DNA from: Taudactylus pleione
Lineage: Eukaryota > Chordata > Amphibia > Anura > Myobatrachidae
Direction of reading: 5' to 3'
Assembly (NCBI GenBank): GCA_031769625.1
Contig: JAUIMM010000178.1
Span: 29,096,001-29,160,000 of the forward strand
DNA length: 64,000 nucleotides
The notes under the pieces are model-generated. The model did not search any database, had not been told where the DNA came from, and saw nothing but the letters and a program-made list of their open reading frames with translations. The position numbers and the translations under genes are program-made. This document shows positions 34,801 to 49,800 of this stretch, piece after piece; position 1 is the first letter of the stretch, and every line of letters starts with the position of its first letter.

Positions 34801-37800
34801 AAAGGGTGGTGTAACCCTCAAAGTGCGCTCCACAAACAATTAAAAATTCTTATTTATTTTCTGTCTTTGTGAAATGTGTGGGCTGTAGCCGCACCTGCAT
34901 CCTTAAAGCAGCAGCGACAAGTGTGCATCTGTCTGTTAAAGGGTGGTGTAACCCTCAAAGTGTGCTCCACAAACAATAAAAATATTTTTCTTTTTTTTCT
35001 GTCTTTGTGAAATGTGTGGGCTGTAGCCGCACCTGCATCCTTAAAGCAGCAGCGACAAGCGTGCATCTGTCTGTTAAAGGGTTGTGTAACCCTCAAAGTG
35101 CGCTCCACAAACAATAAAAATATTCTTCTTTTTTTTCTGTCTTTGTGAATTGTGTGGGCTGTAGCCGTGCTTGCATCCTCAAAGCAGCAGCGACAAGCGT
35201 GCGTCTGTCTGTTAAAGGGTGGTGTAACCCTCAAAGTGCTCCAAAAAATAAAAAATATTTTTTTTATGTGTTTGTGACATGAGTGCGATGTAGCCGCATG
35301 TGCAGCAACACAGTAGCAGCGCCAAACGTGCGCCAGTGTCATAAGTCAAGGGCCGGTTTGGACATCTGGTCCGGACTGAAGGACGTGCCAACAATTTCTG
35401 ACAAGTCTACTGTCACTGAATATGATACTGTTCTCAAAGCAGCAGCGACAAGCGTGCGTCTGTCTGTTAAAGGGTGGTGTAACCCTCAAAGTGCGCTCCA
35501 CAAACAATTAAAAAATTCTTTTTTTTTTCTGTGTTTGTGAAATGTGTGGTCTGTAGCTGCACCTGCATCCTTAAAGCAGCAGCGACAAGCGTGCATCTGT
35601 CTGTTAAAGGGAGGTGTAACACTCAAAGTGCGCTCCACAAACAATTAAAAAATTCTTATTTTTTTTTCTGTCTTTGTGAAATGTGTGGGCTGTAGCCGCA
35701 CCTGCATCCTTAAAGCAGCAGCGACAAGCATGCGTCTGTCTGTTAAAGGGTTGTGTAACCCTCAAAGTGCGCTCCACAAACAATTAAAAAATTCTTAGTT
35801 TTTTTTCTCTTTGTGAAATGTGTGGGCTGTAGCCGCACCTGCATCCTTAAAGCAGCAGCGACATGCGTGCGTCTGTCTGTTAAAGGGTGGTGTAACCCTC
35901 AAAGTGCACTCCACAAACAATAAAAATATTCTTCTTTTTTTTTCTGTCTTTGTGAATTGTGTGGGCTGTAGCCGCACTTGCATCCTCAAAGCAGCAGCGA
36001 CAAGCGTGCGTCTGTCTGTTAAAGGGAGGTTTAACCCTCAAAGTGCTCCAAAAAATAACAAATATTTTTTTATGTGTTTGTGACTTGAGTGCGATGTAGC
36101 CGCTCATGCAGCAACACAGTAGCAGCGCCAAACGTGCGCCAGTGTCATAAGTCAAGGGCCGGTTTGGACATCTGGTCCGGACTGAAGGACGTGCCAACAA
36201 TGTCTGACAAGTCTACTGTCACTGTATATGATACTGTCCTCAAAGCAGCAGCGACAAGCATGCGTCTGTCTGTTAAAGGGTGGTGTAACCCTCAAAGTGC
36301 GCTCCACAAACAATTAAAAATTCTTATTTTTTTTCAGTCTTTGTGAAATGTGTGGGCTGTAGCCACACCTGCATCCTTAAAGCAGCAGCGACAAGCGTGC
36401 ATCTGTCTGTTAAAGGGTGGTGTAACCCTCAAAGTGCGCTCCACAAACAATAAAAATATTCTTTTTTTTTCTGTCTTTGTGAATTGTGTGGGCTGTAGCC
36501 GCACTTGCATCCTCAAAGCAGCAGCGATAAGCATGCGTCTGTCTGTTAAAGGGTGGTGTAACCCTCAAAGTGTGCTCCACAAACAATTAAAAAATTCTTC
36601 TTTTTTTTCTGTCTTTGTGAAATGTGTGGGCTGTAGCCGCACCTACATCCTTAAAGCAGCAGCAACAAGCGTGCGTCTGTCTGTTAAAGGATAGTGTAAC
36701 CCTCAAAGTGCGCTCCACAAACAATAAAAATTTTCTTCTTTTTTTTTCTGTCTTTGTGAATTGTGTGGGCTGTAGCCGCACTTGCATCCTCAAAGCAGCA
36801 GCGACAAGCGTGCGTCTGTCTGTTAAAGGGTGGTGTAACCCTCAAAGTGCGCTCCACAAACAATTAAAAATTCTTATTTTTTTTCAGTCTTTGTGAAATG
36901 TGTGGGCTGTAGCCGCACCTGCATCCTTAAAGCAGCAGCGACAAGTGTGCATCTGTCTGTTAAAGGGTGGTGTAACCCTCAAAGTGTGCTCCACAAACAA
37001 TAAAAATATTTTTCTTTTTTTTCTGTCTTTGTGAAATGTGTGGGCTGTAGCCGCACCTGCATTCTTAAAGCAGCAGCGACAAGCGTGCATCTGTCTGTTA
37101 AAGGGTGGTGTAACCCTCAAAGTGCGCTCCACAAACAATAAAAATATTCTTTTTTTTTCTGTCTTTGTGAATTGTGTGGGCTGTAGCCGCACTTGCATCC
37201 TCAAAGCAGCAGCGATAAGCATGCATCTGTCTGTTAAAGGGTGGTGTAACCCTCAAAGTGTGCTCCACAAACAATTAAAAAATTCTTCTTTTTTTTCTGT
37301 CTTTGTGAAATGTGTGGGCTGTAGCCGCACCTACATCCTTAAAGCAGCAGCGACAAGCGTGCGTCTGTCTGTTAAAGGATAGTGTAACCCTCAAAGTGCG
37401 CTCCACAAACAATAAAAATTTTCTTCTTTTTTTTTCTGTCTTTGTGAATTGTGTGGGCTGTAGCCGCACTTGCATCCTCAAAGCAGCAGCGACAAGCGTG
37501 CGTCTGTCTGTTAAAGGGTGGTGTAACCCTAAAAGTGCTCCAAAAAATAAAAAATATTTTTTTTATGTGTTTGTGACTTGAGTGCAATGTAGCCGCACGT
37601 GCAGCAACACAGTAGCAGCGCCAAGCATGCGCCTGTGTCATAAGTCAAGGGGCGGTTTGGACATCTGGTCCGGACTGAAGGACGTGCCAACAATTTCTGA
37701 CAAGTCTACTGTCACTGTATATGATACTGTCCTCAAAGCAGCAGCGACAAGCGTGCGTCTGTCTGTTAAAGGGTGGTGTAACCCTCAAAGTGCGCTCCAC

Positions 37801-40800
37801 AAACAATTAAAAAATTCTTCTTTTTTTTCTGTCTTTGTGAAATGTGTGGGCTGTAGCCGCACCTGCATCCTTAAAGCAGCAGCGACAAGCATGCGTCTGT
37901 CTGTTAAAGGGTGGTGTAACCCTCAAAGTGCGCTCCACAAACAATTAAAAATTCTCATTTATTTTCTGTCTTTGTGAAATGTGTGGGCTGTAGCCGCACC
38001 TGCATCCTTAAAGCAGCAGCGACAAGTGTGCATCTGTCTGTTAAAGGGTGGTGTAACCCTCAAAGTGTGCTCCACAAACAATAAAAATATTTTTCTTTTT
38101 TTTCTGTCTTTGTGAAATGTGTGGGCTGTAGCCGCACCTGCATCCTTAAAGCAGCAGCGACAAGCGTGCATCTGTCTGTTAAAGGGTTGTGTAACCATCA
38201 AAGTGCGCTCCACAAACAATAAAAATATTCTTCTTTTTTTTCTGTCTTTGTGAATTGTGTGGGCTGTAGCCGTGCTTGCATCCTCAAAGCAGCAGTGACA
38301 AGCGTGCGTCTGTCTGTTAAAGGGTGGTGTAACCCTCAAAGTGCTCCAAAAAATAAAAAATATTTTTTTTATGTGTTTGTGACATGAGTGCGATGTAGCC
38401 GCATGTGCAGCAACACAGTAGCAGCGCCAAACGTGCGCCAGTGTCATAAGTCAAGGGCCGGTTTGGACATCTGGTCCGGACTGAAGGACGTGCCAACAAT
38501 TTCTGACAAGTCTACTGTCACTGAATATGATACTGTTCTCAAAGCAGCAGCGACAAGCGTGCGTCTGTCTGTTAAAGGGTGGTGTAACCCTCAAAGTGCG
38601 CTCCACAAACAATTAAAAAATTCTTTTTTTTTTCTGTCTTTGTGAAATGTGTGGGCTGTAGCCGCACCTGCATCCTTAAAGCAGCAGCGACAAGCGTGCA
38701 TCTGTCTGTTAAAGGGAGGTGTAACACTCAAAGTGCGCTCCACAAACAATTAAAAAATTCTTATTTTTTTTTCTGTCTTTGTGAAATGTGTGGGCTGTAG
38801 CCGCACCTGCATCCTTAAAGCAGCAGCGACAAGCATGCGTCTGTCTGTTAAAGGGTTGTGTAACCCTCAAAGTGCGCTCCACAAACAATTAAAAAATTCT
38901 TAGTTTTTTTTCTCTTTGTGAAATGTGTGGGCTGTAGCCGCACCTGCATCCTTAAAGCAGCAGCGACATGCGTGCGTCTGTCTGTTAAAGGGTGGTGTAA
39001 CCCTCAAAGTGCACTCCACAAACAATAAAAATATTCTTCTTTTTTTTTCTGTCTTTGTGAATTGTGTGGGCTGTAGCCGCACTTGCATCCTCAAAGCAGC
39101 AGCGACAAGCGTGCGTCTGTCTGTTAAAGGGAGGTTTAACCCTCAAAGTGCTCCAAAAAATAACAAATATTTTTTTATGTGTTTGTGACTTGAGTGCGAT
39201 GTAGCCGCTCATGCAGCAACACAGTAGCAGCGCCAAACGTGCGCCAGTGTCATAAGTCAAGGGCCGGTTTGGACATCTGGTCCGGACTGAAGGACGTGCC
39301 AACAATGTCTGACAAGTCTACTGTCACTGTATATGATACTGTCCTCAAAGCAGCAGCGACAAGCATGCGTCTGTCTGTTAAAGGGTGGTGTAACCCTCAA
39401 AGTGCGCTCCACAAACAATTAAAAATTCTTATTTTTTTTCAGTCTTTGTGAAATGTGTGGGCTGTAGCCACACCTGCATCCTTAAAGCAGCAGTGACAAG
39501 CGTGTGTCTGTCTGTTAAAGGGTGGTGTAACCCTCAAAGTGCGCTCCACAAACAATTAAAAATTCTTATTTTTTTTCTGTCTTTGTGAAATGTGTGGGCT
39601 GTAGCCGCACCTGCATCCTTAAAGCAGCAGCGACAAGCGTGCATCTGTCTGTTAAAGGGTGGTGTAACCCTCAAAGTGCGCTCCACAAACAATAAAAATA
39701 TTCTTTTTTTTTCTGTCTTTGTGAATTGTGTGGGCTGTAGCCGCACTTGCATCCTCAAAGCAGCAGCGATAAGCATGCGTCTGTCTGTTAAAGGGTGGTG
39801 TAACCCTCAAAGTGTGCTCCACAAACAATTAAAAAATTCTTCTTTTTTTTCTGTCTTTGTGAAATGTGTGGGCTGTAGCCGCACCTACATCCTTAAAGCA
39901 GCAGTGACAAGCGTGCGTCTGTCTGTTAAAGGATAGTGTAACCCTCAAAGTGCGCTCCACAAACAATAAAAATTTTCTTCTTTTTTTTTCTGTCTTTGTG
40001 AATTGTGTGGGCTGTAGCCGCACTTGCATCCTCAAAGCAGCAGCGACAAGCGTGCGTCTGTCTGTTAAAGGGTGGTGTAACCCTAAAAGTGCTCCAAAAA
40101 ATAAAAAATATTTTTTTTATGTGTTTGTGACTTGAGTGCGATGTAGCCACACATGCAGCAACACAGTAGCAGCGCCAAGCATGCGCCTGTGTCATAAGTC
40201 AAGGGCCGGTTTGGACATCTGGTCCAGACTGGAGGACGTGCCAACAATTTCTGACAAGTCTACTGTCACTGTATATGATACTGTCCTCAAAGCAGCAGCG
40301 ACAAGCGTGCGTCTGTCTGTTAAAGGGTGGTGTAACCCTCAAAGTGCGCTCCACAAACAATTAAAAAATTCTTTTTTTTTTTTCTGTCTTTGTGAAATGT
40401 GTGGGCTGTAGCCGCACCTGCATCCTTAAAGCAGCAGCGACAAGCATGCGTCTGTCTGTTAAAGGGTGGTGTAACCCTCAAAGTGCGCTCCACAAACAAT
40501 TAAAAATTCTTATTTTTTTTCAGTCTTTGTGAAATGTGTGGGCTGTAGCCACACCTGCATCCTTAAAGCAGCAGCGACAAGCGTGTGTCTGTCTGTTAAA
40601 GGGTGGTGTAACCCTCAAAGTGCGCTCCACAAACAATTAAAAATTCTTATTTTTTTTCTGTCTTTGTGAAATGTGTGGGCTGTAGCCGCACCTGCATCCT
40701 TAAAGCAGCAGCGACAAGCGTGCATCTGTCTGTTAAAGGGTGGTGTAACCCTCAAAGTGCGCTCCACAAACAATAAAAATATTCTTTTTTTTTCTGTCTT

Positions 40801-43800
40801 TGTGAATTGTGTGGGCTGTAGCCGCACTTGCATCCTCAAAGCAGCAGCGATAAGCATGCGTCTGTCTGTTAAAGGGTGGTGTAACCCTCAAAGTGTGCTC
40901 CACAAACAATTAAAAAATTCTTCTTTTTTTTCTGTCTTTGTGAAATATGTGGGCTGTAGCCGCACCTACATCCTTAAAGCAGCAGCGACAAGCGTGCGTC
41001 TGTCTGTTAAAGGATAGTGTAACCCTCAAAGTGCGCTCCACAAACAATAAAAATTTTCTTCTTTTTTTTTCTGTCTTTGTGAATTGTGTGGGCTGTAGCC
41101 GCACTTGCATCCTCAAAGCAGCAGCGACAAGCGTGCGTCTGTCTGTTAAAGGGTGGTGTAACCCTAAAAGTGCTCCAAAAAATAAAAAATATTTTTTTTA
41201 TGTGTTTGTGACTTGAGTGCGATGTAGCCACACATGCAGCAACACAGTAGCAGCGCCAAGCATGCGCCTGTGTCATAAGTCAAGGGCCGGTTTGGACATC
41301 TGGTCCAGACTGGAGGACGTGCCAACAATTTCTGACAAGTCTACTGTCACTGTATATGATACTGTCCTCAAAGCAGCAGCGACAAGCGTGCGTCTGTCTG
41401 TTAAAGGGTGGTGTAACCCTCAAAGTGCGCTCCACAAACAATTAAAAAATTCTTTTTTTTTTTCTGTCTTTGTGAAATGTGTGGGCTGTAGCCGCACCTG
41501 CATCCTTAAAGCAGCAGCGACAAGCATGCGTCTGTCTGTTAAAGGGTGGTGTAACCCTCAAAGTGCGCTCCACAAACAATTAAAAATTCTTATTTATTTT
41601 CTGTCTTTGTGAAATGTGTGGGCTGTAGCCGCACCTGCATCCTTAAAGCAGCAGCGACAAGTGTGCATCTGTCTGTTAAAGGGTGGTGTAACCCTCAAAG
41701 TGTGCTCCACAAACAATAAAAATATTTTTCTTTTTTTTCTGTCTTTGTGAAATGTGTGGGCTGTAGCCGCACCTGCATCCTTAAAGCAGCAGCGACAAGC
41801 GTGCATCTGTCTGTTAAAGGGTGGTGTAACCCTCAAAGTGCGCTCCACAAACAATAAAAATATTCTTTTTTTTTCTGTCTTTGTGAATTGTGTGGGCTGT
41901 AGCCGCACTTGCATCCTCAAAGCAGCAGCGATAAGCATGCGTCTGTCTGTTAAAGGGTGGTGTAACCCTCAAAGTGTGCTCCACAAACAATTAAAAAATT
42001 CTTCTTTTTTTTCTGTCTTTGTGAAATGTGTGGGCTGTAGCCGCACCTACATCCTTAAAGCAGCAGCGACAAGCGTGCGTCTGTCTGTTAAAGGATAGTG
42101 TAACCCTCAAAGTGCGCTCCACAAACAATAAAAATTTTCTTCTTTTTTTTTCTGTCTTTGTGAATTGTGTGGGCTGTAGCCGCACTTGCATCCTCAAAGC
42201 AGCAGCGACAAGCGTGCGTCTGTCTGTTAAAGGGTGGTGTAACCCTCAAAGTGCGCTCCACAAACAATTAAAAATTCTTATTTTTTTTCAGTCTTTGTGA
42301 AATGTGTGGGCTGTAGCCGCACCTGCATCCTTAAAGCAGCAGCGACAAGTGTGCATCTGTCTGTTAAAGGGTGGTGTAACCCTCAAAGTGTGCTCCACAA
42401 ACAATAAAAATATTTTTCTTTTTTTTCTGTCTTTGTGAAATGTGTGGGTTGTAGCCGCACCTGCATCCTTAAAGCAGCAGCGACAAGCGTGCATCTGTCT
42501 GTTAAAGGGTGGTGTAACCCTCAAAGTGCGCTCCACAAACAATAAAAATATTCTTTTTTTTTCTGTCTTTGTGAATTGTGTGGGCTGTAGCCGCACTTGC
42601 ATCCTCAAAGCAGCAGCGATAAGCATGCGTCTGTCTGTTAAAGGGTGGTGTAACCCTCAAAGTGTGCTCCACAAACAATTAAAAAATTCTTCTTTTTTTT
42701 CTGTCTTTGTGAAATGTGTGGGCTGTAGCCGCACCTACATCCTTAAAGCAGCAGCGACAAGCGTGCGTCTGTCTGTTAAAGGATAGTGTAACCCTCAAAG
42801 TGCGCTCCACAAACAATAAAAATTTTCTTCTTTTTTTTTCTGTCTTTGTGAATTGTGTGGGCTGTAGCCGCACTTGCATCCTCAAAGCAGCAGCGACAAG
42901 CGTGCGTCTGTCTGTTAAAGGGTGGTGTAACCCTAAAAGTGCTCCAAAAAATAAAAAATATTTTTTTTATGTGTTTGTGACTTGAGTGCGATGTAGCCAC
43001 ACATGCAGCAACACAGTAGCAGCGCCAAGCATGCGCCTGTGTCATAAGTCAAGGGCCGGTTTGGACATCTGGTCCAGACTGGAGGACGTGCCAACAATTT
43101 CTGACAAGTCTACTGTCACTGTATATGATACTGTCCTCAAAGCAGCAGCGACAAGCGTGCGTCTGTCTGTTAAAGGGTGGTGTAACCCTCAAAGTGCGCT
43201 CCACAAACAATTAAAAAATTCTTTTTTTTTTTCTGTCTTTGTGAAATGTGTGGGCTGTAGCCGCACCTGCATCCTTAAAGCAGCAGCGACAAGCATGCGT
43301 CTGTCTGTTAAAGGGTGGTGTAACCCTCAAAGTGCGCTCCACAAACAATTAAAAATTCTTATTTATTTTCTGTCTTTGTGAAATGTGTGGGCTGTAGCCG
43401 CACCTGCATCCTTAAAGCAGCAGCGACAAGCATGCGTCTGTCTGTTAAAGGGTGGTGTAACCCTCAAAGTGCGCTCCACAAACAATTAAAAATTCTTATT
43501 TATTTTCTGTCTTTGTGAAATGTGTGGGCTGTAGCCGCACCTGCATCCTTAAAGCAGCAGCGACAAGTGTGCATCTGTCTGTTAAAGGGTGGTGTAACCC
43601 TCAAAGTGTGCTCCACAAACAATAAAAATATTTTTCTTTTTTTTCTGTCTTTGTGAAATGTGTGGGCTGTAGCCGCACCTGCATCCTTAAAGCAGCAGCG
43701 ACAAGCGTGCATCTGTCTGTTAAAGGGTTGTGTAACCCTCAAAGTGCGCTCCACAAACAATAAAAATATTCTTCTTTTTTTTCTGTCTTTGTGAATTGTG

Positions 43801-46800
43801 TGGGCTGTAGCCGTGCTTGCATCCTCAAAGCAGCAGCGACAAGCGTGCGTCTGTCTGTTAAAGGGTGGTGTAACCCTCAAAGTGCTCCAAAAAATAAAAA
43901 ATATTTTTTTTATGTGTTTGTGACATGAGTGCGATGTAGCCGCATGTGCAGCAACACAGTAGCAGCGCCAAACGTGCGCCAGTGTCATAAGTCAAGGGCC
44001 GGTTTGGACATCTGGTCCGGACTGAAGGACGTGCCAACAATTTCTGACAAGTCTACTGTCACTGAATATGATACTGTTCTCAAAGCAGCAGCGACAAGCG
44101 TGCGTCTGTCTGTTAAAGGGTGGTGTAACCCTCAAAGTGCGCTCCACAAACAATTAAAAAATTCTTTTTTTTTTCTGTCTTTGTGAAATGTGTGGGCTGT
44201 AGCCGCACCTGCATCCTTAAAGCAGCAGCGACATGCGTGCATCTGTCTGTTAAAGGGAGGTGTAACCCTCAAAGTGCGCTCCACAAACAATTAAAAAATT
44301 CTTATTTTTTTTTCTGTCTTTGTGAAATGTGTGGGCTGTAGCCGCACCTGCATCCTTAAAGCAGCAGCGACAAGCATGCGTCTGTCTGTTAAAGGGTTGT
44401 GTAACCCTCAAAGTGCGCTCCACAAACAATTAAAAAATTCTTAGTTTTTTTTCTCTTTGTGAAATGTGTGGGCTGTAGCCGCACCTGCATCCTTAAAGCA
44501 GCAGCGACATGCGTGCGTCTGTCTGTTAAAGGGTGGTGTAACCCTCAAAGTGCACTCCACAAACAATAAAAATATTCTTCTTTTTTTTTCTGTCTTTGTG
44601 AATTGTGTGGGCTGTAGCCGCACTTGCATCCTCAAAGCAGCAGCGACAAGCGTGCGTCTGTCTGTTAAAGGGAGGTTTAACCCTCAAAGTGCTCCAAAAA
44701 ATAACAAATATTTTTTTATGTGTTTGTGACTTGAGTGCGATGTAGCCGCTCATGCAGCAACACAGTAGCAGCGCCAAACGTGCGCCAGTGTCATAAGTCA
44801 AGGGCCGGTTTGGACATCTGGTCCGGACTGAAGGACGTGCCAACAATGTCTGACAAGTCTACTGTCACTGTATATGATACTGTCCTCAAAGCAGCAGCGA
44901 CAAGCATGCGTCTGTCTGTTAAAGGGTGGTGTAACCCTCAAAGTGCGCTCCACAAACAATTAAAAATTCTTATTTTTTTTCAGTCTTTGTGAAATGTGTG
45001 GGCTGTAGCCACACCTGCATCCTTAAAGCAGCAGCGACAAGCGTGTGTCTGTCTGTTAAAGGGTGGTGTAACCCTCAAAGTGTGCTCCACAAACAATTAA
45101 AAATTCTTATTTTTTTTCTGTCTTTGTGAAATGTGTGGGCTGTAGCCGCACCTGCATCCTTAAAGCAGCAGCGACAAGCGTGCATCTGTCTGTTAAAGGG
45201 TGGTGTAACCCTCAAAGTGCGCTCCACAAACAATAAAAATATTCTTTTTTTTTCTGTCTTTGTGAATTGTGTGGGCTGTAGCCGCACTTGCATCCTCAAA
45301 GCAGCAGCGATAAGCATGCGTCTGTCTGTTAAAGGGTGGTGTAACCCTCAAAGTGTGCTCCACAAACAATTAAAAAATTCTTCTTTTTTTTATGTCTTTG
45401 TGAAATATGTGGGCTGTAGCCGCACCTACATCCTTAAAGCAGAAGCGACAAGCGTGCGTCTGTCTGTTAAAGGATAGTGTAACCCTCAAAGTGCGCTCCA
45501 CAAACAATAAAAATTTTCTTCTTTTTTTTTCTGTCTTTGTGAATTGTGTGGGCTGTAGCCGCACTTGCATCCTCAAAGCAGCAGCGACAAGTGTGCATCT
45601 GTCTGTTAAAGGGTGGTGTAACCCTAAAAGTGCTCCAAAAAATAAAAAATATTTTTTTTATGTGTTTGTGACTTGAGTGCGATGTAGCCACACATGCAGC
45701 AACACAGTAGCAGCGCCAAGCATGCGCCTGTGTCATAAGTCAAGGGCCGGTTTGGACATCTGGTCCAGACTGGAGGACGTGCCAACAATTTCTGACAAGT
45801 CTACTGTCACTGTATATGATACTGTCCTCAAAGCAGCAGCGACAAGCGTGCGTCTGTCTGTTAAAGGGTGGTGTAACCCTCAAAGTGCGCTCCACAAACA
45901 ATTAAAAAATTCTTTTTTTTTTTTCTGTCTTTGTGAAATGTGTGGGCTGTAGCCGCACCTGCATCCTTAAAGCAGCAGCGACAAGCATGCGTCTGTCTGT
46001 TAAAGGGTGGTGTAACCCTCAAAGTGCGCTCCACAAACAATTAAAAATTCTTATTTATTTTCTGTCTTTGTGAAATGTGTGGGCTGTAGCCGCACCTGCA
46101 TCCTTAAAGCAGCAGCGACAAGTGTGCATCTGTCTGTTAAAGGGTGGTGTAACCCTCAAAGTGTGCTCCACAAACAATAAAAATATTTTTCTTTTTTTTC
46201 TGTCTTTGTGAAATGTGTGGGCTGTAGCCGCACCTGCATCCTTAAAGCAGCAGCGACAAGCGTGCATCTGTCTGTTAAAGGGTGGTGTAACCCTCAAAGT
46301 GCGCTCCACAAACAATAAAAATATTCTTCTTTTTTCTCTGTCTTTGTGAATTGTGTGGGCTGTAGCCGTGCTTGCATCCTCAAAGCAGCAGCGACAAGCG
46401 TGCGTCTGTCTGTTAAAGGGTGGTGTAACCCTCAAAGTGCTCCAAAATATAAAAAATATTTTTTTTATGTGTTTGTGACATGAGTGCGATGTAGCCGCAT
46501 GTGCAGCAACACAGTAGCAGCGCCAAACGTGCGCCAGTGTCATAAGTCAAGGGCCGGTTTGGACATCTGGTCCGGACTGAAGGACGTGCCAACAATTTCT
46601 GACAAGTCTACTGTCACTGAATATGATACTGTTCTCAAAGCAGCAGCGACAAGCGTGCGTCTGTCTGTTAAAGGGTGGTGTAACCCTCAAAGTGCGCTCC
46701 ACAAACAATTAAAAAATTCTTTTTTTTTTTTCTGTCTTTGTGAAATGTGTGGGCTGTAGCCGCACCTGCATCCTTAAAGCAGCAGCGACAAGCGTGCATC

Positions 46801-49800
46801 TGTCTGTTAAAGGGAGGTGTAACCCTCAAAGTGCGCTCCACAAACAATTAAAAAATTCTTATTTTTTTTTCTGTCTTTGTGAAATGTGTGGGCTGTAGCC
46901 GCACCTGCATCCTTAAAGCAGCAGCGACAAGCATGCGTCTGTCTGTTAAAGGGTGGTGTAACCCTCAAAGTGCGCTCCACAAACAATTAAAAAATTCTTA
47001 TTTTTTTCTCTGTCTTTGTGAAATGTGTGGGCTGTAGCCGCACCTGCATCCTTAAAGCAGCAGCGACATGCGTGCGTCTGTCTGTTAAAGGGTGGTGTAA
47101 CCCTCAAAGTGCGCTCCACAAACAATAAAAATATTCTTCTTTTTTTTTCTGTCTTTGTGAATTGTGTGGGCTGTAGCCGCACTTGCATCCTCAAAGCAGC
47201 AGCGACAAGCGTGCGTCTGTCTGTTAAAGGGTGGTGTAACCCTCAAAGTGCTCCAAAAAATAACAAATATTTTTTTATGTGTTTGTGACTTGAGTGCGAT
47301 GTAGCCGCTCGTGCAGCAACACAGTAGCAGCGCCAAACATGCACCAGTGTCATAACTCAAGGGCCGGTTTGGACATCTGGTCCGGACTGAAGGACGTGCC
47401 AACAATTTCTGACAAGTCTACTGTCACTGAATATGATACTGTTCTCAAAGCAGCAGCGACAAGCGTGCGTCTGTCTGTTAAAGGGTGGTGTAACCCTCAA
47501 AGTGCGCTCCACAAACAATTAAAAAATTCTTTTTTTTTTTTCTGTCTTTGTGAAATGTGTGGGCTGTAGCCGCACCTGCATCCTTAAAGCAGCAGCGACA
47601 AGTGTGCATCTGTCTGTTAAAGGGAGGTGTAACCCTCAAAGTGCGCTCCACAAACAATTAAAAAATTCTTATTTTTTTTTCTGTCTTTGTGAAATGTGTG
47701 GGCTGTAGCCGCACCTGCATCCTTAAAACAGCAGTGACAAGCATGCGTCTGTCTGTTAAAGGGTTGTGTAACCCTCAAAGTGCGCTCCACAAACAATTAA
47801 AAAATTCTTATTTTTTTTTCTGTCTTTGTGAAATGTGTGGGCTGTAGCCGCACCTGCATCCTTAAAGCAGCAGCGACATGCGTGCGTCTGTCTGTTAAAG
47901 GGTGGTGTAACCCTCAAAGTGCGCTCCACAAACAATAAAAATATTCTTCTTTTTTTTTCTGTCTTTGTGAATTGTGTGGGCTGTAGCCGCACCTGCATCC
48001 TTAAAGCAGCAGCGACAAGCGTGCATCTGTCTGTTAAAGGGTGGTGTAACCCTCAAAGTGCGCTCCACAAACAATAAAAATATTCTTCTTTTTTTTCTGT
48101 CTTTGTGAATTGTGTGGGCTGTAGCCGCGCTTGCATCCTCAAAGCAGCAGCGACAAGCGTGCGTCTGTCTGTTAAAGGGTGGTGTAACCCTCAATGTGCT
48201 CCAAAAAATAAAAAATATTTTTTTTATGTGTTTGTGACTTGAGTGCGATGTAGCCGCACGTGCAGCAACACAGTAGCAGCGCCAAGCATGCGCTAGTGTC
48301 ATAAGTCAAGGGCCGGTTTGGACATCTGGTCCGGACTGAAGGACGTGCCAACAATTTCTGACAAGTCTACTGTCACTGCATATGATACTGTCCTCAAAGC
48401 AGCAGCGACAAGCGTGCATCTGTCTGTTAAAGGGTGGTGTAACCCTCAAAGTGCGCTCCACAAACAATTAAAAAATTCTTTTTTTTTTTCTGTCTTTGTG
48501 AAATGTGTGGGCTGTAGCCACACCTGCATCCTTAAAGCAGCAGCGACAAGCGTGCGTCTGTCTGTTAAAGGGTGGTGTAACCCTCAAAGTGCGCTCCACA
48601 AACAATTAAAAATTCTTATTTTTTTCTATCTTTGTGAAATGTGTGGGCTGTAGCCGCACCTGCATCCTTAAAGCAGCAGCGACAAGCGTGCGTCTGTCTG
48701 TTAAAGGGTGGTGTAACCCTCAAAGTGTGCTCCACAAACAATAAAAATATTCTTCTTTTTTTTCTGTCTTTGTGAAATGTGTGGGCTGTAGCCGCACCTG
48801 CATCCTTAAAGCAGCAGCGACAAGCATGCATCTGTCTGTTAAAGGGTGGTGTAACCCTCAAAGTGCGCTCCACAAACAATAAAAATATTCTTCTTTTTTT
48901 TCTGTCTTTGTGAATTGTGTGGGCTGTAGCCGCGCTTGCATCCTCAAAGCAGCATCGACAAGCGTGCGTCTGTCTGTTAAAGGGTGGTGTAACCCTCAAA
49001 GTGCTCCAAAAAATAAAAAATATTTTTTTTATGTGTTTGTGACTTGAGTGCGATGTAGCCGCACGTGCAGCAACACAGTAGCAGCGCCAAGCTTGCGCCA
49101 GTGTCATAAGACAAGGGCTGGTTTGGACATCTGGTCCGGACTGAAGGACGTGCCAACAATTTCTGACAAGTCTACTGTCACTGCATATGATACTGTCCTC
49201 AAAGCAGCAGCGACAAGCATGCGTCTGTCTGTTAAAGGGTGGTGTAACCCTCAAAGTGCGCTCCACAAACAATTAAAAAATTCTTATTTTTTTTTCTGTA
49301 TTTGTGAAATGTGTGGGCTGTAGCCGCACCTGCATCCTTAAAGCAGCAGCGACAAGCGTGCGTCTGTCTGTTAAAGGGTGGTGTAACCCTCAAAGTGCGC
49401 TCCACAAACAATTAAAAAATTCTTATTTTTTTTTTCTGTCTTTGTGAAATGTGTGGGCTGTAGCCGCACCTGCATCCTCAAAGCAGCAGCGACAAGCGTG
49501 CGTCTTTCTGTTAAAGGGTAGTGTAACCCTCAAAGTGCGCTCCACAAACAATAAAAATATTCTTCTCTTTTTTTCTGTCTTTGTGAATTGTGTGGGCTGT
49601 AGCCGCGCTTGCATCCTCAAAGCAGCTGCGACAAGCGTGCGTCTGTCTGTTAAAGGGTGGTGTAACCCTCAATGTGCTCCAAAAAATAAAAAATATTTTT
49701 TTATGTGTTTGTGACTTGAGTGCGTTGTAGCCGCACGTGCAGCAACACAGTAGCAGTGCCAAGCGTGCGGCTGTGTCATAAGTCAAGGGCCGGTTTGGAC